NCBI RefSeq assembly: GCF_000332135.1 | Contig: NZ_KB235896.1 | Coordinates: 4,967,356 to 5,031,355 of the forward strand | Source of the DNA: Anabaena sp. PCC 7108 | GTDB lineage: Bacteria > Cyanobacteriota > Cyanobacteriia > Cyanobacteriales > Nostocaceae | DNA: 64,000 bases | Reading direction: 5' to 3' | Shown here: one piece after another, positions 17,099 through 26,166 of the stretch | How positions within the stretch are numbered: position 1 is the first letter of the stretch | Layout of the letters: every line of letters starts with the position of its first letter | Notes under the pieces: model-generated | Told to the model about the DNA's origin: nothing | Database searches by the model: none | What the model saw: only the letters and a program-made list of their open reading frames with translations | Translations under genes and position numbers: made by a program

Positions 17099-18721
17099 TT
17101 ATTTTTTAATTCTGCCTTTTTTGCCTGTTGATTTGACTTCTATCTGTTCTGCATTTTGTTGTTTATCGATTGCTGGTAATTTAAATGCTATTCCCGCAGA
17201 TAACCAATAATAGACAGCAACTGGATCGACATCTAGGGGGTAGTAATAAGTGTTATAGCTAATGAATAGTATAAACACCCACATACTGGCACCGTAAGTC
17301 CTTAATTCACGGCTTTTCATTGAGCGATGTGCCTTAAAAGCCGCAATTGTTATACTGGTAACAAAGGCTAGGAAAGCCAGCATACCGATAATTCCCACTT
17401 CATAGAGTACTTTGGGGTAGTAGGTTTCCACTAACTTAGTTTTACCCATGACACGAGCAGAGTTGGTGGCTCGGCCTAAACCACTACCGATAGGAGTCTC
17501 AACATCTTTCCAGTTCTCTTCAAATTGATCAACAATAAATGCTTGAGGTGGTGCTGCATTCCAGCGACCGATGAAACTATCCATTCTGTCTTGGACAACA
17601 GTGGGGTTAGCTGCCATTGCAATTAATAAAATCAGTGCAAAGCCTCCTACTAGTGGAATAAACTTTTTAAGGTTGCCAATTTGACCAGTCAACAATAGTA
17701 AAAGTACAAAGGAGGTTGGTACTAAAGCTAAGGCAATTCTCTGTCCAGAGATAACTGCGTTCACAAACACTAATGCCAGAGCCGCTAAACTTATCAACCG
17801 CCAAAGAATAGATTTGTCACTAAAAGTGGTGGCAAAGGTAAAAAAGGTACTAGAGATTAAGAACCATGCCCATTGCCAAGGGGCGACAAAGGTTCCTGGC
17901 AAGCGAATTACACCTTGTTCAGGAGTATATAATAATGCTCCACCAAAATAGCATCGAGCTTCTAGTGATGCTTTAAATAATGCATCTCCTGATACACCTA
18001 CAGTTCCTTTACATACTCCTATTGTGAGCAGGATATATTGGATAATTCCCAAGATACCGCAGATGAGAATCAGGGCTATTTGAAGCCGCGATAACAACAA
18101 AAAATCTTGCTTATTGCGAATTAAATAGTAGACACAACTAATTAAGGGTGCATATCCTAAGAACACTTTAAATCCCAGAATTCCTACCCCTAGAGGTATG
18201 TCACCGCCAGATGCACTTAACTGCTGTCCACCATTAATCAATACCAGGGTTAGTAAACAGCAGCCTAAGAGAATAAAGAATGTGGTGTTAATGGCTTTAG
18301 GAACTATGAAGGGTTGACTTTGCCTTTTGCAAGTTTGCCACAATGCGATCGCTGCTGGCACATAAAAAGCATCTTTAGCTAATTGCAGTATGGGGCTGTT
18401 ACCCAAGTAGTAAATAATTGTCCCAGAAAAAGGTACGTATATGACGAAGGCAAATAGAGCTTGGCGGGGATATTTGTAGGAAAGGGATATCACCACAACG
18501 CCTAATAAGCCTGGAATTGCTGCTTTCACTCCCCCGACGAAAAACAGCAGCATTCCTAAGAATAAACCGCTTCCTAAAAGCTTACTGATTAAGCTGGTAA
18601 ATTCTTTACGGGCTTGGGCGGCTTTACGCTTTTGGGCTAACTCTTCTTTCAGGTTGAGGGTGGAAGTCTCGGCTTTTGACTGCTGTTTTTTTCCCTGGGA
18701 TTTCCGTTTTGTTTTTGCCAT
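17099..18721 (-). CDS. hpsL: O-antigen ligase-like membrane protein, probable HpsL
   Basis: The 540-residue protein has a Lys/Gln-rich cytosolic N-terminus (residues 1-42), then about twelve membrane helices. A large extracytoplasmic loop near residues 385-430 contains IGSGLGRATNSARVMGKTKL. This is the Wzy/WaaL architecture of polysaccharide polymerases or ligases. I recognise it as the hormogonium polysaccharide protein HpsL, needed in Nostoc for the slime used in gliding. It is the first gene of the minus-strand cluster. The Lys/Arg-rich C-terminus (KSTGKKGRIKK) is also cytosolic. The exact reaction is not proven by sequence. Confidence 0.8.
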   Translation of the reverse strand: MAKTKRKSQGKKQQSKAETSTLNLKEELAQKRKAAQARKEFTSLISKLLGSGLFLGMLLFFVGGVKAAIPGLLGVVVISLSYKYPRQALFAFVIYVPFSGTIIYYLGNSPILQLAKDAFYVPAAIALWQTCKRQSQPFIVPKAINTTFFILLGCCLLTLVLINGGQQLSASGGDIPLGVGILGFKVFLGYAPLISCVYYLIRNKQDFLLLSRLQIALILICGILGIIQYILLTIGVCKGTVGVSGDALFKASLEARCYFGGALLYTPEQGVIRLPGTFVAPWQWAWFLISSTFFTFATTFSDKSILWRLISLAALALVFVNAVISGQRIALALVPTSFVLLLLLTGQIGNLKKFIPLVGGFALILLIAMAANPTVVQDRMDSFIGRWNAAPPQAFIVDQFEENWKDVETPIGSGLGRATNSARVMGKTKLVETYYPKVLYEVGIIGMLAFLAFVTSITIAAFKAHRSMKSRELRTYGASMWVFILFISYNTYYYPLDVDPVAVYYWLSAGIAFKLPAIDKQQNAEQIEVKSTGKKGRIKK

Positions 18722-18855
18722 AACTGACCGCTGACTGCTGATCTAAGTAAAGATACATAGAATCTGAGTTATTGTTCCTCTATGAACTTATTACTTACCA
18801 TACTGACGATTATCGACTATAGGTAATTATAAAGCACTCTTTGGTCAGTACTTGA

Positions 18856-20304
18856 TTATGCTAAATGTTGCTGGACTTCTGAAACTAATTCATTTGTCCA
18901 ATGGCTGACAAGTTCAGCATTTGCGGCTTCTACCATGACTCTAATTACGGGTTCTGTTCCAGAGGCACGGACGAGGATTCTGCCATTATCACCCATTGCG
19001 GCTTCGGCTTTAGCGATCGCTTGTTGGACTGGTTGACAATTTTCCCATCCTAACCGCCGTTCACGATCTAATACTCGCACATTCCGTAATATTTGGGGGT
19101 AGGTTTGGAAACTTTGATCTACCATTTCTCCTAAAGACAAATTAGCTTCTTTAACGACGGCGGCAATATGCAAAGCTGTCAATAAGCCATCTCCCGTCAT
19201 GGCATAATGACTACAAAGGATATGTCCTGATTGTTCTCCCCCCAACATTCCCCCAGTTTTCCGCATTTCGGCTTGCACATATTGATCGCCTACAGACGTA
19301 CGAATTAATTTACCACCTAGTTGTTGCCAAGCTCTTTCAAAGCCTAAATTAGCCATAACGGTGGAAACTATCAGGTTATCTGGGAGTTGTTGTTTTTGTT
19401 GTAAATGGCGACCCCAAAGGTAAAGAATGTAATCACCATTTACAGGTCTGCCCGTATTATCCACAGCTAAAACCCGATCTGCATCGCCATCAAAGGCAAA
19501 ACCCATATCAGCTTGATGTTCCTTGACTGCGGCTTGGAGAATATCTAAATGTGTAGAACCACAATTAACGTTAATGCGATCGCCATCTGCTTCATTATGT
19601 AAACAAATAACTTCCGCACCCATTTCTGTAAATACCGCTGGTGCTAAACCCACGGCTGCACCCCAAGCTAAATCTAAAACTATCTTCATCCCCTGGAGAG
19701 TGAGTCCAGATTGCAAAGGTGTTTGAATAGACTGGCTATATTCTTTAATCAACTCTGGGCGGGAATAATGTCTACCGCAACTATTTATACTAAAACCTGG
19801 GGATAATTTACCTCGTAATCCCGCTTCAATTTCGCTTTGCAGAGCTTTGGATAACTTACCACCATCACCATCAAAGATTTTAATTCCGTTGTCTTCTGGG
19901 GGATTGTGACTCGCGGAAATCATCATTCCCCCCATGGCATTAGTGATGCTGGCTAGATAGGCTACGCAAGGTGTGGGACATAATCCCAAATACCACACTT
20001 CTAAACCGGCAGCGGTTAACCCCGCACTCAAGGCCATTGCTAACATATCACTGGAGTTTCGGGAGTCTTGTCCCAGGATAATCGGTCCTGGATGAGTGGC
20101 ATGACTACTTAAGACAATCCCCGCCCAAAAACCTACTTGTAAGGCTAAAGGTGCATTTAGCAATTCTCCCACTTTCCCCCGAATTCCATCTGTACCGAAT
20201 AAAGGGTTGGTTGGTAGTGGTATGGAATTTAACATCCAACTATTTTCAACATTTGTCACTGATTCTGAAATATAGCCTTGAGTCCGAGCCATTGATGAAA
20301 CCAT
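18856..20304 (-). CDS. glmM: Phosphoglucosamine mutase GlmM
   Basis: The 482-residue protein converts glucosamine-6-phosphate to glucosamine-1-phosphate on the way to UDP-GlcNAc for peptidoglycan. It has FGTDGIRG near the N-terminus, the phosphoserine loop SASHNP (Ser132), the magnesium loop FDGDADRV, the sugar loop GGEQSGHI and the phosphate site [18 protein letters not shown] 20304 is chosen, with GGAG 11 bases upstream; an in-frame TTG at 20325 would add seven residues but lacks a site. An extra 35-residue N-terminal tail before the mutase core is usual in cyanobacteria. Confidence 0.95.
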   Translation of the reverse strand: MVSSMARTQGYISESVTNVENSWMLNSIPLPTNPLFGTDGIRGKVGELLNAPLALQVGFWAGIVLSSHATHPGPIILGQDSRNSSDMLAMALSAGLTAAGLEVWYLGLCPTPCVAYLASITNAMGGMMISASHNPPEDNGIKIFDGDGGKLSKALQSEIEAGLRGKLSPGFSINSCGRHYSRPELIKEYSQSIQTPLQSGLTLQGMKIVLDLAWGAAVGLAPAVFTEMGAEVICLHNEADGDRINVNCGSTHLDILQAAVKEHQADMGFAFDGDADRVLAVDNTGRPVNGDYILYLWGRHLQQKQQLPDNLIVSTVMANLGFERAWQQLGGKLIRTSVGDQYVQAEMRKTGGMLGGEQSGHILCSHYAMTGDGLLTALHIAAVVKEANLSLGEMVDQSFQTYPQILRNVRVLDRERRLGWENCQPVQQAIAKAEAAMGDNGRILVRASGTEPVIRVMVEAANAELVSHWTNELVSEVQQHLA

Positions 20305-20514
20305 AAATTTAAAAACTCCACACAATCACACAGGAGAATAGCACTTTCTTCAATCATTCTCGACGTTGATGAAACGCCAGACAAACTCATTGCTTAATGA
20401 TTTTTAATATAAATTCTCATCAAATAGTTCTAATGTAACGTTTTAATGGGGTTTTTTCAGCATTATGTACAGAAAACTCCAACAGTTAATTTTTTTACAG
20501 TTGAGAATTTTAAT

Positions 20515-21231
20515 ATGAGCAGCAATTTAGCAAGCAAATTACGTGTGGGAACAAAGAAAGCACACACTATGGCAGAAAATGTGGGTTTTGTCAAGTGTTT
20601 TTTAAAAGGAGTTGTAGAAAAAAACTCCTATCGCAAGTTGGTTGCTAACTTTTACTTCATTTACTCGGCTATGGAAGAGGAAATGGAGAAACATCAGCAT
20701 CACCCAATTCTCAGTAAAATTTATTTTCCTGAACTTAACCGCAAGCATACCTTAGAGCAAGACTTAACTTATTACTATGGTTACAACTGGCGCGAACAAA
20801 TCAAATTATCTCCTGCCGGTGAAGCTTATGTAAACCGGATTCGAGAAATTTCTGCCACCGCACCAGAATTATTAATTGCTCATTCTTATACTCGTTATCT
20901 AGGTGATTTATCGGGGGGACAAATCCTCAAAGGAATTGCCCAAACTGCGATGAAACTAGGTGAAGGTGAAGGAACTGCTTTTTATGAGTTTGCAGATATT
21001 ACCGATGAAAAGGCATTTAAAGCTAAGTATCGAGCCAATTTAGATGCTATGCCTATTGATGATTCTACAGGCGATCGCATCACTGAAGAAGCAAATGCCG
21101 CTTTTGGTGTGAACATGAAGATGTTCCAAGAGTTGGAAGGTAATTTGATTAAAGCTATCGGTATCATGGTTTATAACGCCATGACACGGAAACGCACCAA
21201 GGGTAGCACTGAATTACTGACTGCTGAGTAA
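20515..21231 (+). CDS. ho1: Heme oxygenase (HO1 type)
   Basis: The 238-residue enzyme cleaves heme to biliverdin, iron and CO using ferredoxin. This is the entry to phycocyanobilin synthesis for phycobilisomes and phytochromes. The proximal heme ligand is His17 in GTKKAHTMAENVGF, and the distal-helix glycines are in YLGDLSGGQILKG. Length matches Synechocystis HO1. The ORF extends in frame to 20446, but the upstream 23 codons are not conserved-looking, and MSSNLASKLR is the usual cyanobacterial start. It is divergent from glmM. Confidence 0.95.
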   Translation: MSSNLASKLRVGTKKAHTMAENVGFVKCFLKGVVEKNSYRKLVANFYFIYSAMEEEMEKHQHHPILSKIYFPELNRKHTLEQDLTYYYGYNWREQIKLSPAGEAYVNRIREISATAPELLIAHSYTRYLGDLSGGQILKGIAQTAMKLGEGEGTAFYEFADITDEKAFKAKYRANLDAMPIDDSTGDRITEEANAAFGVNMKMFQELEGNLIKAIGIMVYNAMTRKRTKGSTELLTAE

Positions 21232-21239
21232 TGAAGAGA

Positions 21240-21296
21240 GTGCTGAGTAACGAGTGCTGAGTAACGAGTGCTGAGTAACGAGTGCTGAGTGCCGAG
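21240..21296. repeat. Short tandem repeat, 14-bp unit GTGCTGAGTAACGA
   Basis: Nearly four direct copies of GTGCTGAGTAACGA start right after the heme oxygenase stop. The same words occur in inverse orientation at 53679-53716. Such STRRs are a hallmark of filamentous cyanobacteria. Confidence 0.9.
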
Positions 21297-21313
21297 CAAA
21301 AAGCTGAAAATAT

Positions 21314-21377
21314 GTAGGGGTAACAGCCTTGTGATTGTTTTTGTGTGCATGAAAGCAACCAGAGGGATGTTACCCCT
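21314..21377. repeat. Hairpin element with AGGGGTAACA arms
   Basis: AGGGGTAACA (21316-21325) and TGTTACCCCT (21368-21377) are perfect inverted repeats around 42 bases without an ORF. The GTAGGGG start resembles the palindromes at 13323 and 24361. No T-run follows. Confidence 0.7.
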
Positions 21378-21569
21378 AAATTGATCAATACTTTCAGGAA
21401 AATCACTATTTTCAACTTGTTTTGTGAATACTTTAGGACTTACGCATTGACAGAAAAAATCAAATATGGGCTATGGGTTTCAGTCTATTGTCAGGTGCGT
21501 CACTCGTATATGTATCGTATCAAAAAATTTGCTATACTTAATTAGTTGGTTAATAGATAAAACCGAAAT

Positions 21570-22529
21570 ATGAAACCCACCCAGCCATTAATAACAATTG
21601 GAATTTCTACATACAATAGATATATAAGCTTAAAAGATTACAGTCTTTCCTCAATAGAAAAGCTTACTTATCAAAACTATGAAGTCATCATTGTTGATGA
21701 TGGTTCCAGCGATGAAACTCCCCAAATTCTGAGTGAGTATCAAGATAAATTGCATAATTTACAGATTTTTTGTAACGATAAAAACAGAGGAACTCCTTTT
21801 TCTAGAAACAGAATTCTTGAAAAAGCCAAAGGAGATATTATTGTATTTATTGATGATGATGTCAGCATATTTCCCAACTGTTTAGAGGAAATTATTAAGG
21901 TATATACACAAGATAGTCAAGTGATGTTTATTTGGGGCTGTGTTTATCAATGTCATGGATCAAATGATAGAAATGCCCCTACTTTCGGAACTGGTAGCTT
22001 ATTTTCTATTAGGCGGATAATTGCAGATTGTTTTCGATTTGATACTAATATTAGATACTTAAAGACATACGTTTGTGAAGAACACGACTTTGCCCGAAGG
22101 GTACAAAGCGCAGGGGCAAAAATTATTAAGGTTCAGTCAGTAAAAGCAAATCACTATCAAGCACCTTCTCGAAATAGATATTGGCGCGGTTTGGGAGGAC
22201 ATTTAAACTATCTTTATGAACAGATGAAGCAAGACTTAAATTCTATCAATATGTATTATTTCCACCTTTTTTTAGGAGTAATACTTGTGATTAAAAGTCT
22301 GTTAAAAATAAGAGATGTGGAAAAAAATATGAATGATTATCAGTTAAAGGAAGCAGTCTTCATGTTCCATCATCTACTGATATTAATCAAAGAAAGAAAA
22401 TTTTTACTTGCTGGTAAATCTCTTTTTTACATTACAATTGATATTCCTATCAGAGCAAAGATTAAAAATAAAATGGAAATCGAACAGGCTAAAAAGTTTA
22501 CCGAAAACCAGGTAATGACAACCACATAA
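21570..22529 (+). CDS. GT2 family glycosyltransferase
   Basis: The 319-residue GT-A fold enzyme has ITIGISTYNRYISLKDYSL, the nucleotide-binding VDDGSSDETP, FSRNRILEKAKGDIIVFIDDDV with the metal-binding DDD (near residue 93), and the acidic motif YVCEEHDFARRVQSAG. The C-terminus carries a hydrophobic stretch (YFHLFLGVILVIKSLL). It probably acts in surface polysaccharide synthesis. The sequence is AT-rich and solitary, which could indicate transfer, but no mobile genes flank it. Donor and acceptor are unknown. Confidence 0.88.
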   Translation: MKPTQPLITIGISTYNRYISLKDYSLSSIEKLTYQNYEVIIVDDGSSDETPQILSEYQDKLHNLQIFCNDKNRGTPFSRNRILEKAKGDIIVFIDDDVSIFPNCLEEIIKVYTQDSQVMFIWGCVYQCHGSNDRNAPTFGTGSLFSIRRIIADCFRFDTNIRYLKTYVCEEHDFARRVQSAGAKIIKVQSVKANHYQAPSRNRYWRGLGGHLNYLYEQMKQDLNSINMYYFHLFLGVILVIKSLLKIRDVEKNMNDYQLKEAVFMFHHLLILIKERKFLLAGKSLFYITIDIPIRAKIKNKMEIEQAKKFTENQVMTTT

Positions 22530-22690
22530 TTATTTATTATATTTACAATATTTATTTGCATTTGCTCAATCATGAAGTCAACTAATAATTATCCTGTTTC
22601 AGGAAGTACAACCATGAAAGCGACAAGATAATCAAAAATTTAGTTATTGGTAAATAGTGTACAATGAATTAATAAAACCACACACAAAAC

Positions 22691-23743
22691 ATGGCTACAA
22701 AAATCCCCGTAACCGTCATCACAGGCTTCTTGGGAAGCGGTAAAACCAGCCTCATCCGTCACTTACTCCAAAACAACCAAGGACGACGCATAGCAGTATT
22801 AGTTAACGAATTTGGTGAACTGGGGATAGATGGTGAATTATTGAAATCTTGTCAAATTTGCCCTGAAGATGAAGTACAAGAAACTCCAGAAAATACTAAT
22901 ATATTTGAACTGACAAACGGCTGTTTATGCTGCACCGTCCAAGAGGAATTTTACCCGACAATGCGGGAATTAATTAAACGCCGAGATAGTATAGATTGTA
23001 TTATTATTGAAACCTCTGGTTTAGCTTTACCAAAACCCTTAGTTAAAGCCTTTCGTTGGCAAGAAATCCGCAATGCTGCTACAGTAGATGCAGTAATTAC
23101 AGTAGTAGATTGTGCAGCAGTGGCAGCGGGAACATTTGCTAGTGATTTAGAAGCGATTGCGGCACAACGCCAAGAAGATGATAGTCTAGAACATGAAACA
23201 CCATTACAAGAATTGTTTGAAGATCAACTTGCTTGTGCTGATTTAGTGATTTTGAATAAAACTGATTTAGTTGATAGTGAAACTCAAGCCAAAGTCCTAG
23301 AAATAGTCAAGCATGAATTACCTAGAGTTGTGAAAATTGTCTCTAGTGATTATGGTAAATTAGACCCATCTATCTTATTAGGATTTGCTGCCGCAGTTGA
23401 AGATAATTTAGATGATCGTCCTAGTCATCATGACACAGAAGAAGACCATGATCATGATGATGAAATTAACTCAACTCATGTGATTTTAGACCGGACATTT
23501 GACCCAGAAAAGCTACAAGCAAGATTAGAAAAACTGGCACAAGAACAAGAGATTTACCGCATTAAAGGTTTTGTAGCTGTTGCTAATAAACCCATGCGGT
23601 TAGTTATGCAAGGTGTAGGAAATAGATTTGATAAATTTTATGATCGTCCTTGGAAACTAGAAGAAACAAAACAAACCAGTTTAGTTTTTATCGGTCGTAA
23701 TTTACAATCTTCAGAAATAGAATCTCAATTAGTTAGTTTGTAA
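22691..23743 (+). CDS. COG0523 GTPase, CobW/ZNG1-type metallochaperone
   Basis: The 350-residue G3E-family GTPase has Walker A GFLGSGKTSL, the metal-binding CXCC motif GCLCCTVQEEF, the switch IIETSGLALP, NKTD for guanine specificity and a C-terminal CobW_C domain (about 255-350). A His/Asp-rich loop (HHDTEEDHDHDD) near residue 245 is a likely metal-binding segment. Relatives deliver zinc or cobalt to client enzymes, or take part in cobalamin synthesis. No cob genes are adjacent, so a zinc or general metallochaperone role is as likely as a CobW role. Confidence 0.9.
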   Translation: MATKIPVTVITGFLGSGKTSLIRHLLQNNQGRRIAVLVNEFGELGIDGELLKSCQICPEDEVQETPENTNIFELTNGCLCCTVQEEFYPTMRELIKRRDSIDCIIIETSGLALPKPLVKAFRWQEIRNAATVDAVITVVDCAAVAAGTFASDLEAIAAQRQEDDSLEHETPLQELFEDQLACADLVILNKTDLVDSETQAKVLEIVKHELPRVVKIVSSDYGKLDPSILLGFAAAVEDNLDDRPSHHDTEEDHDHDDEINSTHVILDRTFDPEKLQARLEKLAQEQEIYRIKGFVAVANKPMRLVMQGVGNRFDKFYDRPWKLEETKQTSLVFIGRNLQSSEIESQLVSL

Positions 23744-23792
23744 GTAGCCATCATGAACTGCGTACACCAGAACACATAAAAAACTTCTTATT

Positions 23793-23818
23793 CCCCTCCA
23801 CGAAACAGCGGGGAGGGG
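23793..23818. terminator. Hairpin after the COG0523 gene
   Basis: CCCCTCC (23793-23799) pairs with GGAGGGG (23812-23818) around a 12-base loop, followed by TTAGGGGTGGGG and no T-run. It is the common cyanobacterial repeat of this type and may reduce read-through to the next gene, 60 bases on. Its terminator role is uncertain. Confidence 0.4.
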
Positions 23819-23876
23819 TTAGGGGTGGGGTCTTATCTCATTAATTACTGTCAACTGTCAACTGTCACCTAATATT

Positions 23877-24341
23877 ATGAATATCACAGATTTGTTTAAT
23901 GTTGCCAATCTTTTTGTTTTGCCTTTTTGGGCTTTAATGATTTTGTTACCCAACTGGAAAGTTACTCGCAAGGTAATGGAATCTTATTTACCTTTTGTGG
24001 TTTTAGCTGGTGCATATTCCTATTTATTTGTCGTCAGCATTACCCCAGAAAATGCTGCTGCTTTATCAAATCCTCAATTAGCAGATATCGCGAAATTCTT
24101 TAGTGATGAAACAGCTGCTGCTACAGGTTGGATTCATTTTTTGGTAATGGATTTATTTGTCGGTAGATGGATATATTGGGAAGGTCAAAAAACCGGAATT
24201 TGGACAATTCACTCTATAGCTTTGTGTTTGTTTGCAGGTCCTTTAGGTGTGCTTTCTCATATTTTCACCTATTGGATTACTAAAGCTTTTTCTAAAGGTG
24301 CTGAAGGTGTGAAGCTAGAAGAAAAAGCTGCTGCTAATTAA
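23877..24341 (+). CDS. ABA4-like family protein (DUF4281)
   Basis: The 154-residue membrane protein has about four helices and motifs of the ABA4-like family (LFVLPFWALMILLPNW, GWIHFLVMDLFVGRWIYWEG, GPLGVLSHIFTYWITKAF). In plants ABA4 is needed for neoxanthin formation; in cyanobacteria the family is widespread and its function is not settled, though a carotenoid link is plausible. It follows the COG0523 gene on the same strand but a repeat-containing gap of 133 bases separates them, so an operon is doubtful. Confidence 0.85.
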   Translation: MNITDLFNVANLFVLPFWALMILLPNWKVTRKVMESYLPFVVLAGAYSYLFVVSITPENAAALSNPQLADIAKFFSDETAAATGWIHFLVMDLFVGRWIYWEGQKTGIWTIHSIALCLFAGPLGVLSHIFTYWITKAFSKGAEGVKLEEKAAAN

Positions 24342-24360
24342 ATTGACAATTAAGAAAACA

Positions 24361-24381
24361 GGGTTTAGCATTGCTAAACCC
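24361..24381 (+). terminator. Palindrome GGGTTTAGCA-T-TGCTAAACCC after the ABA4-like gene
   Basis: A perfect 10-bp stem with a one-base centre lies 19 bases after the stop codon. Its core resembles the 13323 palindrome (G-run, ATTGC core, C-run). The downstream tract is AAATTTTATT rather than a clean T-run, so termination is plausible but not certain. Confidence 0.5.
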
Positions 24382-24402
24382 TACTACTGCAAATTTTATT
24401 AG

Positions 24403-24522
24403 TACTTACGCAAGTGTCACACTAAAAATCTGTTGTAGGGTGCTTTACTACTGCATAAATCCGGCAAATAAACAGATTGTTGATATCTGACGCACCCTAC
24501 CAATGTGCCAGTTGCGTAAGTC
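24403..24522. repeat. MITE-like element with ACTTACGCAA ends and nested GTAGGGTGC repeat
   Basis: A 120-bp element has ACTTACGCAA (24404-24413) and TTGCGTAAGT (24512-24521) as inverted ends. Nested inside are GTAGGGTGC (24435-24443) and GCACCCTAC (24492-24500), another inverted pair. It contains no ORF. Its interior differs from the other ACTTACGCA elements at 5348 and 60431. Confidence 0.8.
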
Positions 24523-24591
24523 GTGTTTATGTTTAGAGATATTTAATTAAACGTCTCAATGTAATTTATAAAATCCAGAAGATTTAATTTA

Positions 24592-24810
24592 TTAAGCAGC
24601 TGTAGCTATCCTGTATTGAGCATCTAACCAACAGAGTGGTAGTTCTTCACCAGATGGAAAAACTAACTCTTCCTTTTTATAGATGTCTGTTTCCTGTTCT
24701 TCTTGACCTTCTTGGTCTTGGGCGTGGACAATTTCACTATTAGGATCAAGTAGTTCCTGAATATCGACTATTTTAACTAAATCCTGGCTATCTTTGAGTT
24801 GTAAAAACAT
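24592..24810 (-). CDS. Small acidic conserved cyanobacterial protein
   Basis: The 72-residue product starts at ATG 24810, 8 bases after GAGGG. It begins MFLQLKDSQDLVKIVDIQEL and carries a Glu/Gln-rich middle (QDQEGQEEQETDIYKKEEL) and the end FPSGEELPLCWLDAQYR. I recall similar short proteins across cyanobacteria, without assigned function. The acidic, soluble character suggests a cytosolic protein. It lies 55 bases downstream of the DUF3181 gene on the same strand and may be co-transcribed with it. Confidence 0.7.
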   Translation of the reverse strand: MFLQLKDSQDLVKIVDIQELLDPNSEIVHAQDQEGQEEQETDIYKKEELVFPSGEELPLCWLDAQYRIATAA

Positions 24811-24865
24811 ATGGATAACCCTCAATTAATTGAATGGCTGAATTAAAATCAGAACAAGTGAGAGA

Positions 24866-25174
24866 TTAAATTTCTTTTTGGTATTTTTCCAAAATATCTA
24901 CTAAGGCAACTTGGCATTGCAAGGGTAATAAATCAATTAAAGCTAGTTCCTTTCTCCCACCACCAATTTTAACGGGGATAGATTCCAAGACTTGAATAAC
25001 TTGATCTTCATTGACAGTCTTGGCAGTAATTAGAGGATATAACTGTTCAGCAACAACGGTATGAAGTTTGGCATTAGATAAATAAAGATGCCACTTAGCA
25101 ACATCTATATAGACAGTTTCGCCAATTTCAGCTGCTAGGGCTTCTAGTAATTCTGTGGTATTAGTTTTAGCCAT
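24866..25174 (-). CDS. DUF3181 family protein
   Basis: The 102-residue soluble protein has the pattern ELLEALAAEIGETVYIDVAKWHLYLSNAKLH and LPLQCQVALVDILEKYQ. I recognise it as the cyanobacterial DUF3181 family; assignment is from memory of the family and length (about 100). The function is unknown. It shares direction with two other small genes (24592-24810 and 25295-25552). Confidence 0.65.
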   Translation of the reverse strand: MAKTNTTELLEALAAEIGETVYIDVAKWHLYLSNAKLHTVVAEQLYPLITAKTVNEDQVIQVLESIPVKIGGGRKELALIDLLPLQCQVALVDILEKYQKEI

Positions 25175-25294
25175 TGAAATAACCTAATGGGAAATAATAG
25201 CCTGAACCTTCAGCTTATCTCACATTATCGCGCAATTAGCTAAAATATCTCTACTACCACAGGTTACAATTACCCCAGCTTCAGCAGTCATTCT

Positions 25295-25552
25295 TTAGGT
25301 GGATTTGGGTGGTGTTTGGTTGTAATTAGCGATCGCACTAATATAAATTAGATGCAGCAGTATTACACCTACCCAAACGATTGTTAAAGGTGTTAACCAC
25401 TCCCAGGATGTGGCTTTCAAGATGTGGAAAAACCACAACCCCGAATTCACAGTAGCAGCAACAGCTACATGAAAAGCAAAATTCATCCGGTCATCTAATT
25501 TGCGAAAATCTGGGTCTTTGCGATCAGGTTTGCGAGGCCAACGAGGAGGCAT
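25295..25552 (-). CDS. 2TM domain-containing small membrane protein
   Basis: The 85-residue product has a basic N-terminus (PPRWPRKPDRKDPDFRKLDDR) and two membrane helices (about residues 26-45 and 52-74) separated by a Trp-containing turn (ATSWEWLTP). This fits the 2TM family of unknown function. Both termini are predicted to lie on the same side. It is preceded by a repeat-containing gap and lies about 120 bases upstream of the DUF3181 gene. Confidence 0.65.
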   Translation of the reverse strand: MPPRWPRKPDRKDPDFRKLDDRMNFAFHVAVAATVNSGLWFFHILKATSWEWLTPLTIVWVGVILLHLIYISAIANYNQTPPKST

Positions 25553-25720
25553 AAATAATAAATATTTGTGAATTTGTTTACAGAGGTTAATACACCTTCA
25601 TCATTTTAAGGGTTTTAGGTGTCAGTTGCTTACCTAAGTAGTCGTGCAAAATAAATTATCTAGTTAGGGGAGGGAATAGGGAATAGGGGGGTTGCTGAAT
25701 AAGGGGATGATTGAGGCTGA

Positions 25721-25772
25721 CGCGGGGACGCGGAGAATTTTTTTTGATAAGTGATTAGGCGGATATGATATA
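25721..25772. repeat. GATAAGTGATTAGGCGGA repeat, copy 1
   Basis: The sequence ACGCGGAGA, a T-run and GATAAGTGATTAGGCGGA followed by ATGA matches the right end of the element at 63409-63540 over about 45 bases with only a few differences. Here the left inverted end is not evident, so this is a truncated copy. It lies just past the response-regulator stop and includes an 8-T run. Confidence 0.75.
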
Positions 25773-25782
25773 ATTACCTACA

Positions 25783-26166
25783 TTAAAGTAGTGAATTTTC
25801 GTAAGCCAACTCCATAGTCTCCAATAAGTTGGGAATATCATAGGGTTTAGTTACCCAATAGGAAATACCCAAAGTTGAAACTAATTCCTCTGGATATCCA
25901 TAAGCCGTAGCGAATATAATAGCTAAATTAATACCCTGGATCTGAAGGTGTTGGTAAACTTCAACTCCTGTGAGTTCAGGCATTCTATTATCTAAAATCA
26001 ATAAATCTGGTTGACACTTAACTACTTTTTCTAAAGCTTCTTTACCATCTTTTGCTTCTCTAACATCCCACCCTTCTTCATGTAGTAAAAAAGAGAGCAT
26101 TTCTCGACAATCTTCATCATCATCTGCAATTAGGACTTTGCGCTTTTTTAAATTTTCATTATTCAT
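25783..26166 (-). CDS. Single-domain response regulator (CheY-like)
   Basis: The 127-residue receiver domain has the acidic pocket IADDDED, phosphoacceptor Asp59 in LLILDNRMPE, the Thr switch in FATAYGY and the conserved Lys in WVTKPYD. It lacks an output domain, so it must act through protein contacts. Its ATG overlaps the stop of the upstream GAF/kinase-like gene (ATGA), which implies translational coupling and a shared pathway. It differs slightly at the Pro-Gly turn, where NRMPEL replaces the usual x-MPG. Confidence 0.93.
   Translation of the reverse strand: MNNENLKKRKVLIADDDEDCREMLSFLLHEEGWDVREAKDGKEALEKVVKCQPDLLILDNRMPELTGVEVYQHLQIQGINLAIIFATAYGYPEELVSTLGISYWVTKPYDIPNLLETMELAYENSLL

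Larger units (their letters stand above)
21232..21569. other. Intergenic region rich in repeats
   Basis: This 338-base gap holds three structures in order: the 14-bp tandem repeat (21240-21296), a long hairpin with ends AGGGGTAACA/TGTTACCCCT (21316-21377), and a half-copy of the ACTTACGCA repeat at 21435-21446 (AGGACTTACGCA) with no matching right end. Short ORFs that cross these repeats on both strands are not supported. The stretch just upstream of 21570 is AT-rich and probably contains the promoter of the GT2 gene. Confidence 0.7.

Noticed and set aside
22691-24341. Cobalamin operon with riboswitch
   Set aside because: The COG0523 gene is not next to cob genes and its 5' region is too short and unlike a cobalamin riboswitch.
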